This document shows, piece by piece, positions 1 through 5,215 of a DNA stretch of 6,736 nt. A program made the translations under genes and the position numbers. The DNA comes from Chloroflexota bacterium. GTDB lineage: Bacteria; Chloroflexota; Anaerolineae; UBA7937; JACPPX01. The notes beneath the pieces are model-generated. The model was given only the letters and a program-made list of their open reading frames with translations. It made no database searches and was not told the origin of the DNA. The stretch lies in contig JACPWV010000095.1 of assembly GCA_016196905.1 (NCBI GenBank), positions 1-6,736 of the forward strand, read 5' to 3'. Each line of letters opens with the position of its first letter. Position 1 is the first letter of the stretch.

Positions 1-2
1 AG

Positions 3-98
3 GTGCGCGCGCTGCTTCAGCCCGACGGGACCTTAATGGCCACCCGCATCGAGATCGAGGAGGACAGCTCAGGCAGCGGATCCGGCAGTAGCGGCTGA
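3..98 (+). CDS. C-terminal end of a DUF5666-type protein (partial, 5' end outside window)
   Basis: Reading from position 3 gives 31 codons ending at TGA (96–98). The residues VRALLQPDGTLMATRIEIEE match the usual last strands of a DUF5666 (OB-fold-like, beta-rich) domain, where a 'V.V.G.L..DGT..A..IE.E' pattern is typical. The domain is followed by a short Ser/Gly tail (DSSGSGSGSSG) and the stop. The same strand pattern occurs in the next gene (VEAMVLAEGGLLAREIELAEE, residues 85–105), so the two neighbours probably share this domain and may be tandem paralogues. The function of DUF5666 is not established; many such proteins are predicted to be exported or membrane-anchored. Only the tail is visible, so the full architecture cannot be judged. 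The other two forward frames hit stops at 34–36 and 89–91. Confidence 0.6.
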   Translation: MRALLQPDGTLMATRIEIEEDSSGSGSGSSG

Positions 99-143
99 TA
101 GTACTTTTGGCCTATTCGCAGCCCGGCCACACATCTTCAGCCC

Positions 144-174
144 AGCTTGTCCGTCTTCTATAGTGGACAGAGCT
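144..174 (+). promoter_or_regulatory. Possible promoter −10 box inside an inverted repeat (candidate operator)
   Basis: A TATAGT hexamer (159–164, five of six matches to the bacterial −10 consensus) lies 67 bp before the ATG at 232. It sits in the loop of an imperfect inverted repeat: AGCT (144–147) and GTCC (149–152) on the left pair with GGAC (165–168) and AGCT (171–174) on the right. The best −35 at 17-bp spacing (TTCAGC) is poor, so promoter strength or dependence on an activator is uncertain. The repeat could be an operator overlapping the promoter or an RNA hairpin behind the upstream gene. There is no T-run after it, so it is not a typical terminator. Confidence 0.3.
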
Positions 175-207
175 TAGCGGGAGGGGTAAGGCCTCTCTCC
201 AGGTCGA

Positions 208-229
208 TAAAACACCAAAGGAGGTTTTA
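208..229 (+). promoter_or_regulatory. Strong Shine-Dalgarno presented in a small hairpin loop
   Basis: AAAGGAGG (217–224) lies 7 nt before the ATG at 232, a near-ideal ribosome binding site. It fixes that start, since an in-frame TAA at 208–210 rules out any longer form. TAAAAC (208–213) and GTTTTA (224–229) are perfect inverted repeats flanking the site, so the mRNA could show the Shine-Dalgarno in a 10-nt loop on an A/U-rich 6-bp stem. The stem is weak and may have no role. Confidence 0.5.
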
Positions 230-231
230 GC

Positions 232-975
232 ATGTTCGATTCGTTGGTTACCGTCGTCCTCGCCATCGTCTCCCTCGTTGTCGGTGCCGTTAGCGATGGC
301 TCGGTTCAGGACCTGCGCCTGGAGTTAGAGCTAAACCAGGCAGGCATGGTGATCGGCGAGGTCGAGTTCATCGGGACGGTGGAGGAGATCTCCGCCGGGA
401 CCTGGATGGTGAGTGGCATGACAGTGCAAGTTGATGTCAGCACCCAACTGGACCAGGGCCTCTCAGTCGGCGATGAGGTTCGAGTGGAGGCCATGGTCTT
501 GGCTGAGGGCGGCCTCCTGGCCCGTGAGATCGAGTTGGCAGAAGAGGTCGAGGCTCCGGCCCAGGACGAAGAGGAGGAAGACCTCGAAGAGGAGCAGGCC
601 GAGGCACAACAGGCCCTGGCCAAGGCTGCCGCGGCCATCGCCGAGGCCCAGGCAGCTATCGATGAGGCCAGCGCTGCCGGGGCAGACGTCAGCGAGGCAC
701 AGGCTTCCCTAGACGAGGCCAACCAACTGTACACCGCGGCCCAGGCCGCCTTCGACTCCGGGCGTTTCGAGGATGCGAAGGACCTGGCCCAGAATGCCGC
801 AGAAGCGGCCGACGAGGCCTCCGAGGCGGCGGAAGAGGCCCTTGAGGAGCTGGACGAATGCGCTGAGGAGGACGATGAGGACGACGAGGATGATGAGGAT
901 GAAGACGGGGACGAGGACGAGGCTGATGAGAACGACGAAGAAGACGTGGATGCCTGTGAATCCCACGACGATTAG
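232..975 (+). CDS. DUF5666-like domain protein with Ala/Glu helical region and polyacidic tail
   Basis: This 247-aa protein has four visible parts. Residues 5–20 are hydrophobic (LVTVVLAIVSLVVGAV) and could be a membrane anchor or signal, although no Lys/Arg precedes them as a classical signal peptide would require. Residues about 42–105 match the DUF5666 pattern: GTVEEISAGTWMVSGMTVQV, a 'T.LD.GLSVGDEVRVEA' turn, then a strand ending in AREIEL. Residues about 107–208 are Ala/Glu-rich and predicted helical; the stretch from 158 to 200 (SLDEANQLYTAAQAAFDSGR and onward) resembles the 'accumulates A..A...G.y..A..lA..A' TPR-like helical pairs found in exported proteins of this kind. Residues 211–241 are almost all Asp/Glu with two nearby Cys (210, 242). 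The start is fixed by an excellent Shine-Dalgarno and an upstream in-frame stop. The gene is followed by its own terminator. Its role is unknown; the acidic tail suggests cation binding or a disordered extracellular tail, which is inference. Confidence 0.85.
   Translation: MFDSLVTVVLAIVSLVVGAVSDGSVQDLRLELELNQAGMVIGEVEFIGTVEEISAGTWMVSGMTVQVDVSTQLDQGLSVGDEVRVEAMVLAEGGLLAREIELAEEVEAPAQDEEEEDLEEEQAEAQQALAKAAAAIAEAQAAIDEASAAGADVSEAQASLDEANQLYTAAQAAFDSGRFEDAKDLAQNAAEAADEASEAAEEALEELDECAEEDDEDDEDDEDEDGDEDEADENDEEDVDACESHDD
862..957 (+). repeat. Low-complexity GAN-codon tract encoding an Asp/Glu tail
   Basis: Within the 247-aa gene, nearly every codon from residue 211 to 241 is GAC, GAT, GAG or GAA, giving a run such as EEDDEDDEDDEDED. 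Codons are mixed rather than one unit repeated exactly, which argues for selection on the acidic protein tail more than for simple slippage, though slippage could change its length between strains. Confidence 0.75.
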
Positions 976-1018
976 AAACGCTGACTAGTCAATCGCCTTA
1001 CTACCGCATCCCCTGCCC

Positions 1019-1056
1019 AGCGAGCCCTACCCAATCGGGTGGGGCTCGCTTCTTTA
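1019..1056 (+). terminator. Rho-independent terminator after the acidic-tail gene
   Basis: AGCGAGCCCTACCC (1019–1032) pairs with GGGTGGGGCTCGCT (1037–1050) over 14 bp with one T·G wobble, around an AATC tetraloop. TTCTTTA follows directly, giving the U-rich tract on the + strand. In the − strand direction no T-run follows the stem, so it serves the + strand gene ending at 975 rather than tldE ending at 1061. It fills the 85-bp convergent spacer between the two blocks. Confidence 0.85.
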
Positions 1057-1060
1057 TGGC

Positions 1061-2422
1061 TTAGAACTCGGTGGTGCCGGTGAAGTTGAACTCTTCAATC
1101 CTCAGGGCGGGCACGCTGATCGCCCCCAAAAAATCCTCCAGGAAGCTGCGGCCCACTTTGATCTCTCGCCCTACCCGGCTCACCTTGGCCAGGGCCTCCA
1201 GGATGCTCTGGGTGAAGCGCAGGTTCTTCACCGGCCGTGTCAATTCGCCGTGCTCGATGAGAAAGGTGCCATCGCGGGTCATGCCGGTGACAATCGTCTT
1301 CAGCGGGTGAACCGGGCGGACGTAGTGCAAGCGGGTGACCCAGATCCCCCGCTCGATGGAGGTCAATAACTCATCCCGGCTGGCATCGCCTTCCGTCATA
1401 AAAAGGTTCCAGGCAAAGGGGCCGGAGGGGTTGGGGGCCGGGAGGGCATGCCCGGTGGAGCTTTTACCCGCCTCGCGGCCGGCGGTGTAGGAGTCGTAGA
1501 CCACCTCCCGGGCGATGCCCCGGGTGATCAGCTCGACCTTCTGTTTAGGTACCCCTTCAAAGTCGAAGGGCATGGGCAGCCCGCGGGGATCTCGACCGTC
1601 GTCCCACAGTGACACCCAGGGCGACGCCACGGGTTGGCCACGCTTCTCGACCATGAAACTGCGTTTTTCCTGTACCGCCAACGCGCCGAAGCCGAGGTAG
1701 CTCAAGTAACCGACCAGATCATCGACCGCGTACTCCTCCAGGATCACCACATGAGGGCCGGGCTCGATATCGATCGGGTTGCGGCTGCGCAGGGCCTTAT
1801 GGATGGCTTCGCGGCCGATGGCCTGGGCATCGATCTCCTCGATGTCGAGGGCGGCGGCGGCGGCGTAGCCAGAGCCTCCCTCGGGCGCCTGGCCCATGAT
1901 CACCGTGCGCAGATCCGCCAGGGTGGTGGGAAAATAGCCGAAGACGCCCAGCGAGTTGGCCACCGCGTATTCTTCGATGGAGGTTTCCAAAGCTCCCGCG
2001 GCGCTGAGGCGGGCCTCAGCGGCCGGACCACAGATCAGCGCCACGGCGCGGGCTCGCTGCTCGGGGGTGCAGCTGGCCGTAGCCTCGGAGAAGGCGCGCA
2101 GCGGCGGAAGGGGCAGTGGGGAAGGCAGGGAACGAAAGTCGGGATTCTCGGGCTGCAGGCGCGCCGTGGTGAGCGCCATCTCCAGCGTGCGCTCCAGAGC
2201 CTCCCGGCTAACATCATTGGTGGAGGCGGCCCCCAAGCGTTTGCCCGAGACCACCCGCACCCTGACCTGGACATCCACCTCCGCCACATGCTGATGAATG
2301 GCGTTGTTGGCGAAGCGAGTCAGCTGGCTGTCCCCGCCGATCACCGAAACCTCGGTCTGATCGGCGCGCGACTGGGCCAGAATCCCATGGGTGATCTCTC
2401 GAATGCGCTGTTCTCCCAGCAA
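1061..2422 (-). CDS. tldE: TldE/PmbA-like subunit of the TldD/TldE metalloprotease
   Basis: The 453-aa protein is a PmbA/TldE-family member of normal length. The N-terminal domain (about 1–200) has the family opening 'ADQTEVSVIGGDSQLTRFANNAIHQHVAE'-type strand pair followed by 'VRVVSGKRLGAASTND'. The C-terminal domain has the diagnostic stretch KSSTGHALPAPNPSG (residues 320–334) and the end segment with GMTRDGTFLIEHGELTRPV (380–398). It has no HExxxH, as expected of TldE, the subunit that lacks the metal site and complements TldD. In E. coli the heterodimer degrades unfolded peptides and helps mature microcin B17 and remove CcdA; that is family knowledge. Translation starts at TTG, preceded at 5 nt by AAAGGAG; no in-frame ATG nearby fits. 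Only 19 nt separate it from the ATP-grasp-like gene upstream, so the two are probably co-transcribed. Its partner tldD lies in the same direction, two genes further upstream. Confidence 0.88.
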   Translation of the reverse strand: MLGEQRIREITHGILAQSRADQTEVSVIGGDSQLTRFANNAIHQHVAEVDVQVRVRVVSGKRLGAASTNDVSREALERTLEMALTTARLQPENPDFRSLPSPLPLPPLRAFSEATASCTPEQRARAVALICGPAAEARLSAAGALETSIEEYAVANSLGVFGYFPTTLADLRTVIMGQAPEGGSGYAAAAALDIEEIDAQAIGREAIHKALRSRNPIDIEPGPHVVILEEYAVDDLVGYLSYLGFGALAVQEKRSFMVEKRGQPVASPWVSLWDDGRDPRGLPMPFDFEGVPKQKVELITRGIAREVVYDSYTAGREAGKSSTGHALPAPNPSGPFAWNLFMTEGDASRDELLTSIERGIWVTRLHYVRPVHPLKTIVTGMTRDGTFLIEHGELTRPVKNLRFTQSILEALAKVSRVGREIKVGRSFLEDFLGAISVPALRIEEFNFTGTTEF

Positions 2423-2427
2423 GGTCT

Positions 2428-2434
2428 CTCCTTT
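2428..2434 (-). promoter_or_regulatory. Shine-Dalgarno that fixes a TTG start for tldE
   Basis: On the − strand AAAGGAG lies 5 nt before the TTG at 2422–2420, inside the 19-nt spacer after the stop of the preceding gene. This near-consensus site supports the unusual TTG start of the TldE-like protein. Confidence 0.75.
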
Positions 2435-2441
2435 CGGCGAG

Positions 2442-3911
2442 CTATCTAGGCGCCGCCGACGCGAGCATGGCTTCGGTGGTTCGACCGACCATCACCGCGC
2501 ACATCCCGCCCCGCTGTGCCACGTTGACCACCTGCCGTTGGGAGGCGCGGCCCAGGATGCCGATCCCGTACTTGGTGGAGCAGAAGCCGCACACCATATA
2601 GAAGGGCTCCACCGAGATGGAGTTGTCCTCGGTGATGACCGGGAACTCGTGAGCGATGATGCGGGCCAGGCTCTGCACTACCCTGGAGCCCGGCTCACTC
2701 AGGGCGGTTTCGATGGCTTGATCCCATTCGGCCTCCTCCACCGAGGGGCCGATCAGCACATCCATCCCCCCGTAGGAGCGGTTGGGCTTGATGACTAGCC
2801 GCTCGCGATTGCGGCGGGTGTGCTCCACCAAGTCCACCACTTCGCCGTAAGGATCAGTCGTCTTGCGTTCCCTTAGCACGCGCGTCCACAATACGTGTCG
2901 ACGAAAGACCTGCTGCTGCTCCGGAGTAAAGTAGCCGGCAAAGCGAGGATCGGTGAAGACTTCAAAGCAGCTCTTGTGATCGAAATCGCCGGCTAGGGAG
3001 GAAATCATCTGGTTGCGGCGGAAGAGGTGCTGAATGGGCCGTACATTCACCCCCTCTTCTTCGAGATCGATCAAATCGGAGAGCTCATAATCGCGGTAGG
3101 CCACATCGATCCTCCGATCCTGATAGAAGACCTCCCCGTCGACCAGCTGCAGCTCGGTGGGATCGGCGTGATAGACGGGTATGCCTCGCGCGCGATAGTA
3201 GTGGGTCAGGGTGGCCAGCTCATTGGGCCCGTCCATTTCGTACTTGGGATCGATAAAGCAGATGCTGCCTCCTGGTCGGCCGATCTGGTCCGCATGGTCC
3301 AGGATCTCCTGGATGAACAGCTCGCGCAGATCGTGGGCGCGCTGCAAGTCCAGCTCGGGTACCACTTGGCGCAGAGCCGGAACGACGACATCCTGCAGGA
3401 TGTCCTCCAAAGTGGGCACCAGGTGGATGCCGCCCATACCCACCAAGTTGGGCTCCATGAAATGGAGCGCCTCCTTCCAGCTGGGGCTGGTGAAGTCGAT
3501 CATCGCGTCCAAGCGGCCGATCACCGTATGCTGGGCACTGTGCTCTGGCCCCCAGGTTTCCCGCAGCCAGCGCTCCTCCTCGGGGGAGAGGGGTACCGCC
3601 TCTCGGATGGAAAGGTCGAGGAGATAAAGGTCGGGCATGCGCTTGAGCGCGGAGAGGAGGGTCAGCGAAACGTAGTGAAAATATTGCATCTGCTCCGGAA
3701 AGATGCCGCTGGGCCGGAGCATCACATTGATGACCTCCGGCCGGCCGTCGCGATAATACAGCAATTGGCGCCGCTCGGCCTCCTCACGCACCCGCCGTGC
3801 CAGTTCACGGATAGTCTGAGCCGGGAGCTCTCCAAAAGCCCTGCGCAGTCGACTGTCCAGGCTTAATCCCTGCAGCCCCCGTTGGTCCGCCGCCGGTAAG
3901 ATTGTCTCCAT
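2442..3911 (-). CDS. Circularly permuted ATP-grasp-like protein (glutathionylspermidine synthase-like), substrate unknown
   Basis: From the ATG at 3911 this is 489 aa. The middle (about residues 215–320) resembles circularly permuted ATP-grasp proteins: 'DPKYEMDGPNELATLTHYYR', 'GIPVYHADPTEL', 'RRIDVAYRDYEL' and 'RPIQHLFRRNQMI'. The C-terminal part has an ATP-binding-like strand and glycine loop, RLVIKPNRSYGGMDVLIG (371–388, K375, G381–G382), then VVQSLARI, an acidic E435 in SVEPF, and ILGRASQRQVVNVAQRGGM (452–470, N463), which matches the metal/phosphate end of the fold. Enzymes of this fold ligate amines or amino acids to carboxylates with ATP. The substrate cannot be told here, and an inactive member is possible. 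A longer start at 3941 exists, but GAGG then abuts the ATG, whereas GGGAGG sits 5 nt before 3911. It lies between the CvpA–CAP gene and tldE with very short spacers, which indicates one operon. Confidence 0.72.
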   Translation of the reverse strand: METILPAADQRGLQGLSLDSRLRRAFGELPAQTIRELARRVREEAERRQLLYYRDGRPEVINVMLRPSGIFPEQMQYFHYVSLTLLSALKRMPDLYLLDLSIREAVPLSPEEERWLRETWGPEHSAQHTVIGRLDAMIDFTSPSWKEALHFMEPNLVGMGGIHLVPTLEDILQDVVVPALRQVVPELDLQRAHDLRELFIQEILDHADQIGRPGGSICFIDPKYEMDGPNELATLTHYYRARGIPVYHADPTELQLVDGEVFYQDRRIDVAYRDYELSDLIDLEEEGVNVRPIQHLFRRNQMISSLAGDFDHKSCFEVFTDPRFAGYFTPEQQQVFRRHVLWTRVLRERKTTDPYGEVVDLVEHTRRNRERLVIKPNRSYGGMDVLIGPSVEEAEWDQAIETALSEPGSRVVQSLARIIAHEFPVITEDNSISVEPFYMVCGFCSTKYGIGILGRASQRQVVNVAQRGGMCAVMVGRTTEAMLASAAPR

Positions 3912-3916
3912 CTCGT

Positions 3917-3921
3917 CCTCC
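3917..3921 (-). promoter_or_regulatory. Shine-Dalgarno deciding the start of the ATP-grasp-like gene
   Basis: GGAGG on the − strand (within GGGAGGA) is 5 nt from the ATG at 3911–3909. The in-frame upstream ATG at 3941 would add MGGRGSREDE, an unlikely N-terminus, and has no properly spaced site. The shorter start is preferred. The site overlaps the first codons of the longer reading. Confidence 0.65.
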
Positions 3922-3943
3922 CGCGACCCCCGACCCCCCATCC

Positions 3944-4906
3944 TCAGTCGGTGAACTCTTGGGTAAACATCACCCCGTAGATCCCTCCGTCCATCGCTCC
4001 GATCCCCACTCGCCGGAAAGCCGGAGAGAGGATGTTCTCGCGATGCCCCGGGCTCTCCATCAGCCCGGCGTGGGCCACCGCCACGTCAGGGGCCAGGGCG
4101 ATGTTCTCCCCCGCCACACCGAAGGAGATGCTGGCCTCGATCAATCGATCCGAGGGGGACTTGCCTTCCGGGGTGGAGTGGGAGAAGTATCCGCGTCGGA
4201 GCATGTCCTCCGAGTGGGCGCGAGCCACCCGGCGCAAGTCCTCATCCATGATCAGGACAGGCAGGCCGGCCTTGGCTCGTTCCGCGTTGATCAAGGCCAG
4301 CATGCGCTCCTCAGCTTCCGGGTCGACCCGTACCTGGCTAACGGTGAAATGCAGATCGACCCGTTCCACGGCAGCCGGGCGGAGGGTGAAGAGCATCAGG
4401 GTCTCGGCCAGGGTCTCGCCGAAGGCCCGGCGCAGTTGCCGCTCCAGCGCCGCGGTCCCCTCCACCATGCGGCTCCCCACCGGGGAGGCCAGGATATCGC
4501 GGCGCAGGCCGGCGTGGAGGGGCAGCACCACCAGCGCGCTGAGCAAAAAGGCGGAGAGCAGCAGGCCGTTGAAGGTGGCCGGCAGAACGCCTAGGAGGCG
4601 ATTGATCCGGGAGGCGCGCAGTCCCTCCGGCAAGCGGGTATAAAGCCAGCTAGCGCCCCCGAACAGGACCAAACCCGATAGAAGACCGAGAAGTAGAAAG
4701 CCCCCCGCTTTAGCCAAGCCCGGCGGCATGCTGCCGAGTTCCTGGATCGTCGTGGCCAGGAGTGGGTAGAAGTTCAGGGCGATTAGGAAGGAGAGGGCCA
4801 AGGCGGCTAAATCCAGGGCGAGACTCAGGAAGCCACGGTGAAGGCCCTGCCAGGCGTAGAGGGCCAGGAGGATAAGGATAGCCGCGTCGATCCAGTTGAG
4901 GTTCAT
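3944..4906 (-). CDS. CvpA-like membrane domain fused to a CAP/SCP (YkwD-type) domain
   Basis: The 320-aa protein starts like CvpA (NWIDAAILILLALYAWQGLH with RGF after it) and has about four hydrophobic segments near residues 6–22, 28–48, 66–88 and 112–132. A charged linker (about 135–195) leads to a complete CAP domain (about 196–320). That domain has LALINAERAKAGL, the helix ARAHSEDMLRRGYFSH (228–243), SPSDRL, the GENIA motif (266–270), SPGHRENIL (285–293) and VGIG (300–303). H231, E267 and H288 are the conserved cavity residues. The layout suggests an extracytoplasmic CAP domain tethered to the membrane. CAP domains of this bacterial type are linked to cell-envelope and sporulation roles but their activity is not settled. 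Its stop lies 32 nt from the preferred start of the next gene, so it probably leads a three-gene run. No Shine-Dalgarno precedes its ATG (CTCAAACC just upstream), so it may be leaderless or weakly translated. Confidence 0.87.
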   Translation of the reverse strand: MNLNWIDAAILILLALYAWQGLHRGFLSLALDLAALALSFLIALNFYPLLATTIQELGSMPPGLAKAGGFLLLGLLSGLVLFGGASWLYTRLPEGLRASRINRLLGVLPATFNGLLLSAFLLSALVVLPLHAGLRRDILASPVGSRMVEGTAALERQLRRAFGETLAETLMLFTLRPAAVERVDLHFTVSQVRVDPEAEERMLALINAERAKAGLPVLIMDEDLRRVARAHSEDMLRRGYFSHSTPEGKSPSDRLIEASISFGVAGENIALAPDVAVAHAGLMESPGHRENILSPAFRRVGIGAMDGGIYGVMFTQEFTD

Positions 4907-4975
4907 GGTTTGAGATGATTCAATCCAGAAAGATCAAGCCAGGGTTTGAGGGCCCATCGGCGAGCTCAAGCGTTG

Positions 4976-5054
4976 CCCTCGCTCGATGTTCCAACCCGCC
5001 CACGCGGGCAGTTGGGCGAACCTCCGTGAAGGCGTTACCCATCGGGAGCGAGGG
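4976..5054. other. Predicted three-way-junction RNA structure (strand uncertain)
   Basis: CCCTCGCTC (4976–4984) plus GATG (4985–4988) pair with CATC (5040–5043) plus GAGCGAGGG (5046–5054): 13 base pairs with a two-base GG bulge. Inside lie a 9-bp hairpin (CCAAC 4991–4995 with GTTGG 5011–5015, then CCGC 4996–4999 with GCGG 5004–5007, loop CCAC) and a weaker hairpin around 5019–5036. The fold is possible on either strand. If read on the − strand it would be part of the 5' leader of the CvpA–CAP gene. Confidence 0.45.
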
Positions 5055-5103
5055 TGGCAGCACGCGTCCCACTCCGGGTCAGTCCTTGGGCGGGTCTGGT
5101 TTT
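5032..5103 (+). promoter_or_regulatory. T-box-like motif, possibly a relic
   Basis: On the + strand GCGTTA (5032–5037) is one base from the T-box F-box CCGTTA. It is followed by GAGGGTGGCAGCACG (5050–5064 reading AGGGTGGCA at 5051–5059) and CGTCCC (5065–5070). Classical T-boxes have AGGGTGGNACC..CG, a short loop, then CGTCCC. Here the loop seems absent, one C is G, and no Stem I with a specifier loop or AGTA bulge is visible upstream. CGTCCCA could alternatively pair with TGGGCG (5087–5092), with TTTT at 5100–5103, but 7 nt separate stem and T-run. No + strand gene follows, as tldD runs on the − strand. It is either a decayed T-box or a chance match. Confidence 0.25.
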
Positions 5104-5215
5104 CGAGCTTCAGCCAGAAAAGAGAAAGCTGACTCCAAAAAGAAGGTGGAAATAAGTGCCCAGAGCAGTCGGATCGCTGCCAAGACCCAAAGAGGGGGGC
5201 CGGCTCAACATCGAT

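Larger units (their letters stand above)
4907..5215. other. 309-bp gap between tldD and the CvpA–CAP gene; no convincing gene, strong folding potential
   Basis: Neither strand shows a reading frame with protein-like character here. The tldD-proximal third (about 5100–5215) is purine-rich on the + strand (runs such as AGAAAAGAGAAAG and AAAAAGAAGG) and holds no clear terminator for tldD. The centre (4976–5103) is highly structured and is described separately. The part next to the CvpA–CAP start (4907–4975) holds a short inverted repeat (TTGAG near 4946, CTCAA near 4966) and no recognisable −35/−10 pair. The gap is a likely place for the promoter or 5' leader of the three-gene run. Confidence 0.55.

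Noticed and set aside
306..966. Open frames on the − strand and in another + frame inside the 247-aa gene
   Set aside because: They are Ser/Ala/Arg-rich or Leu/Val-rich by-products of the repetitive GAN/GCN codons. The chosen frame has a strong Shine-Dalgarno, a domain match and a terminator.
1634..2449. Long open frame on the + strand opposite the TldE-like gene
   Set aside because: It is the antisense of a clear TldE/PmbA coding sequence. Its translation is rich in Gly, Arg, Ala and His with no domain pattern, and no Shine-Dalgarno supports it. Long antisense frames are common in GC-rich genes.
3027..4594. Two long + strand open frames (3027–3866 and 3902–4594) opposite the ATP-grasp-like and CvpA–CAP genes
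   Set aside because: They overlap well-supported − strand genes, show no recognisable motifs and read as reverse-strand compositional shadows.
5100..5215. Terminator for tldD
   Set aside because: Short stems exist (for example GCAG/CTGC around 5165–5180 and TCAGC/GCTGA around 5110–5132), but none is followed by a T-run on the − strand, so no terminator is called and readthrough into the CvpA–CAP gene remains possible.
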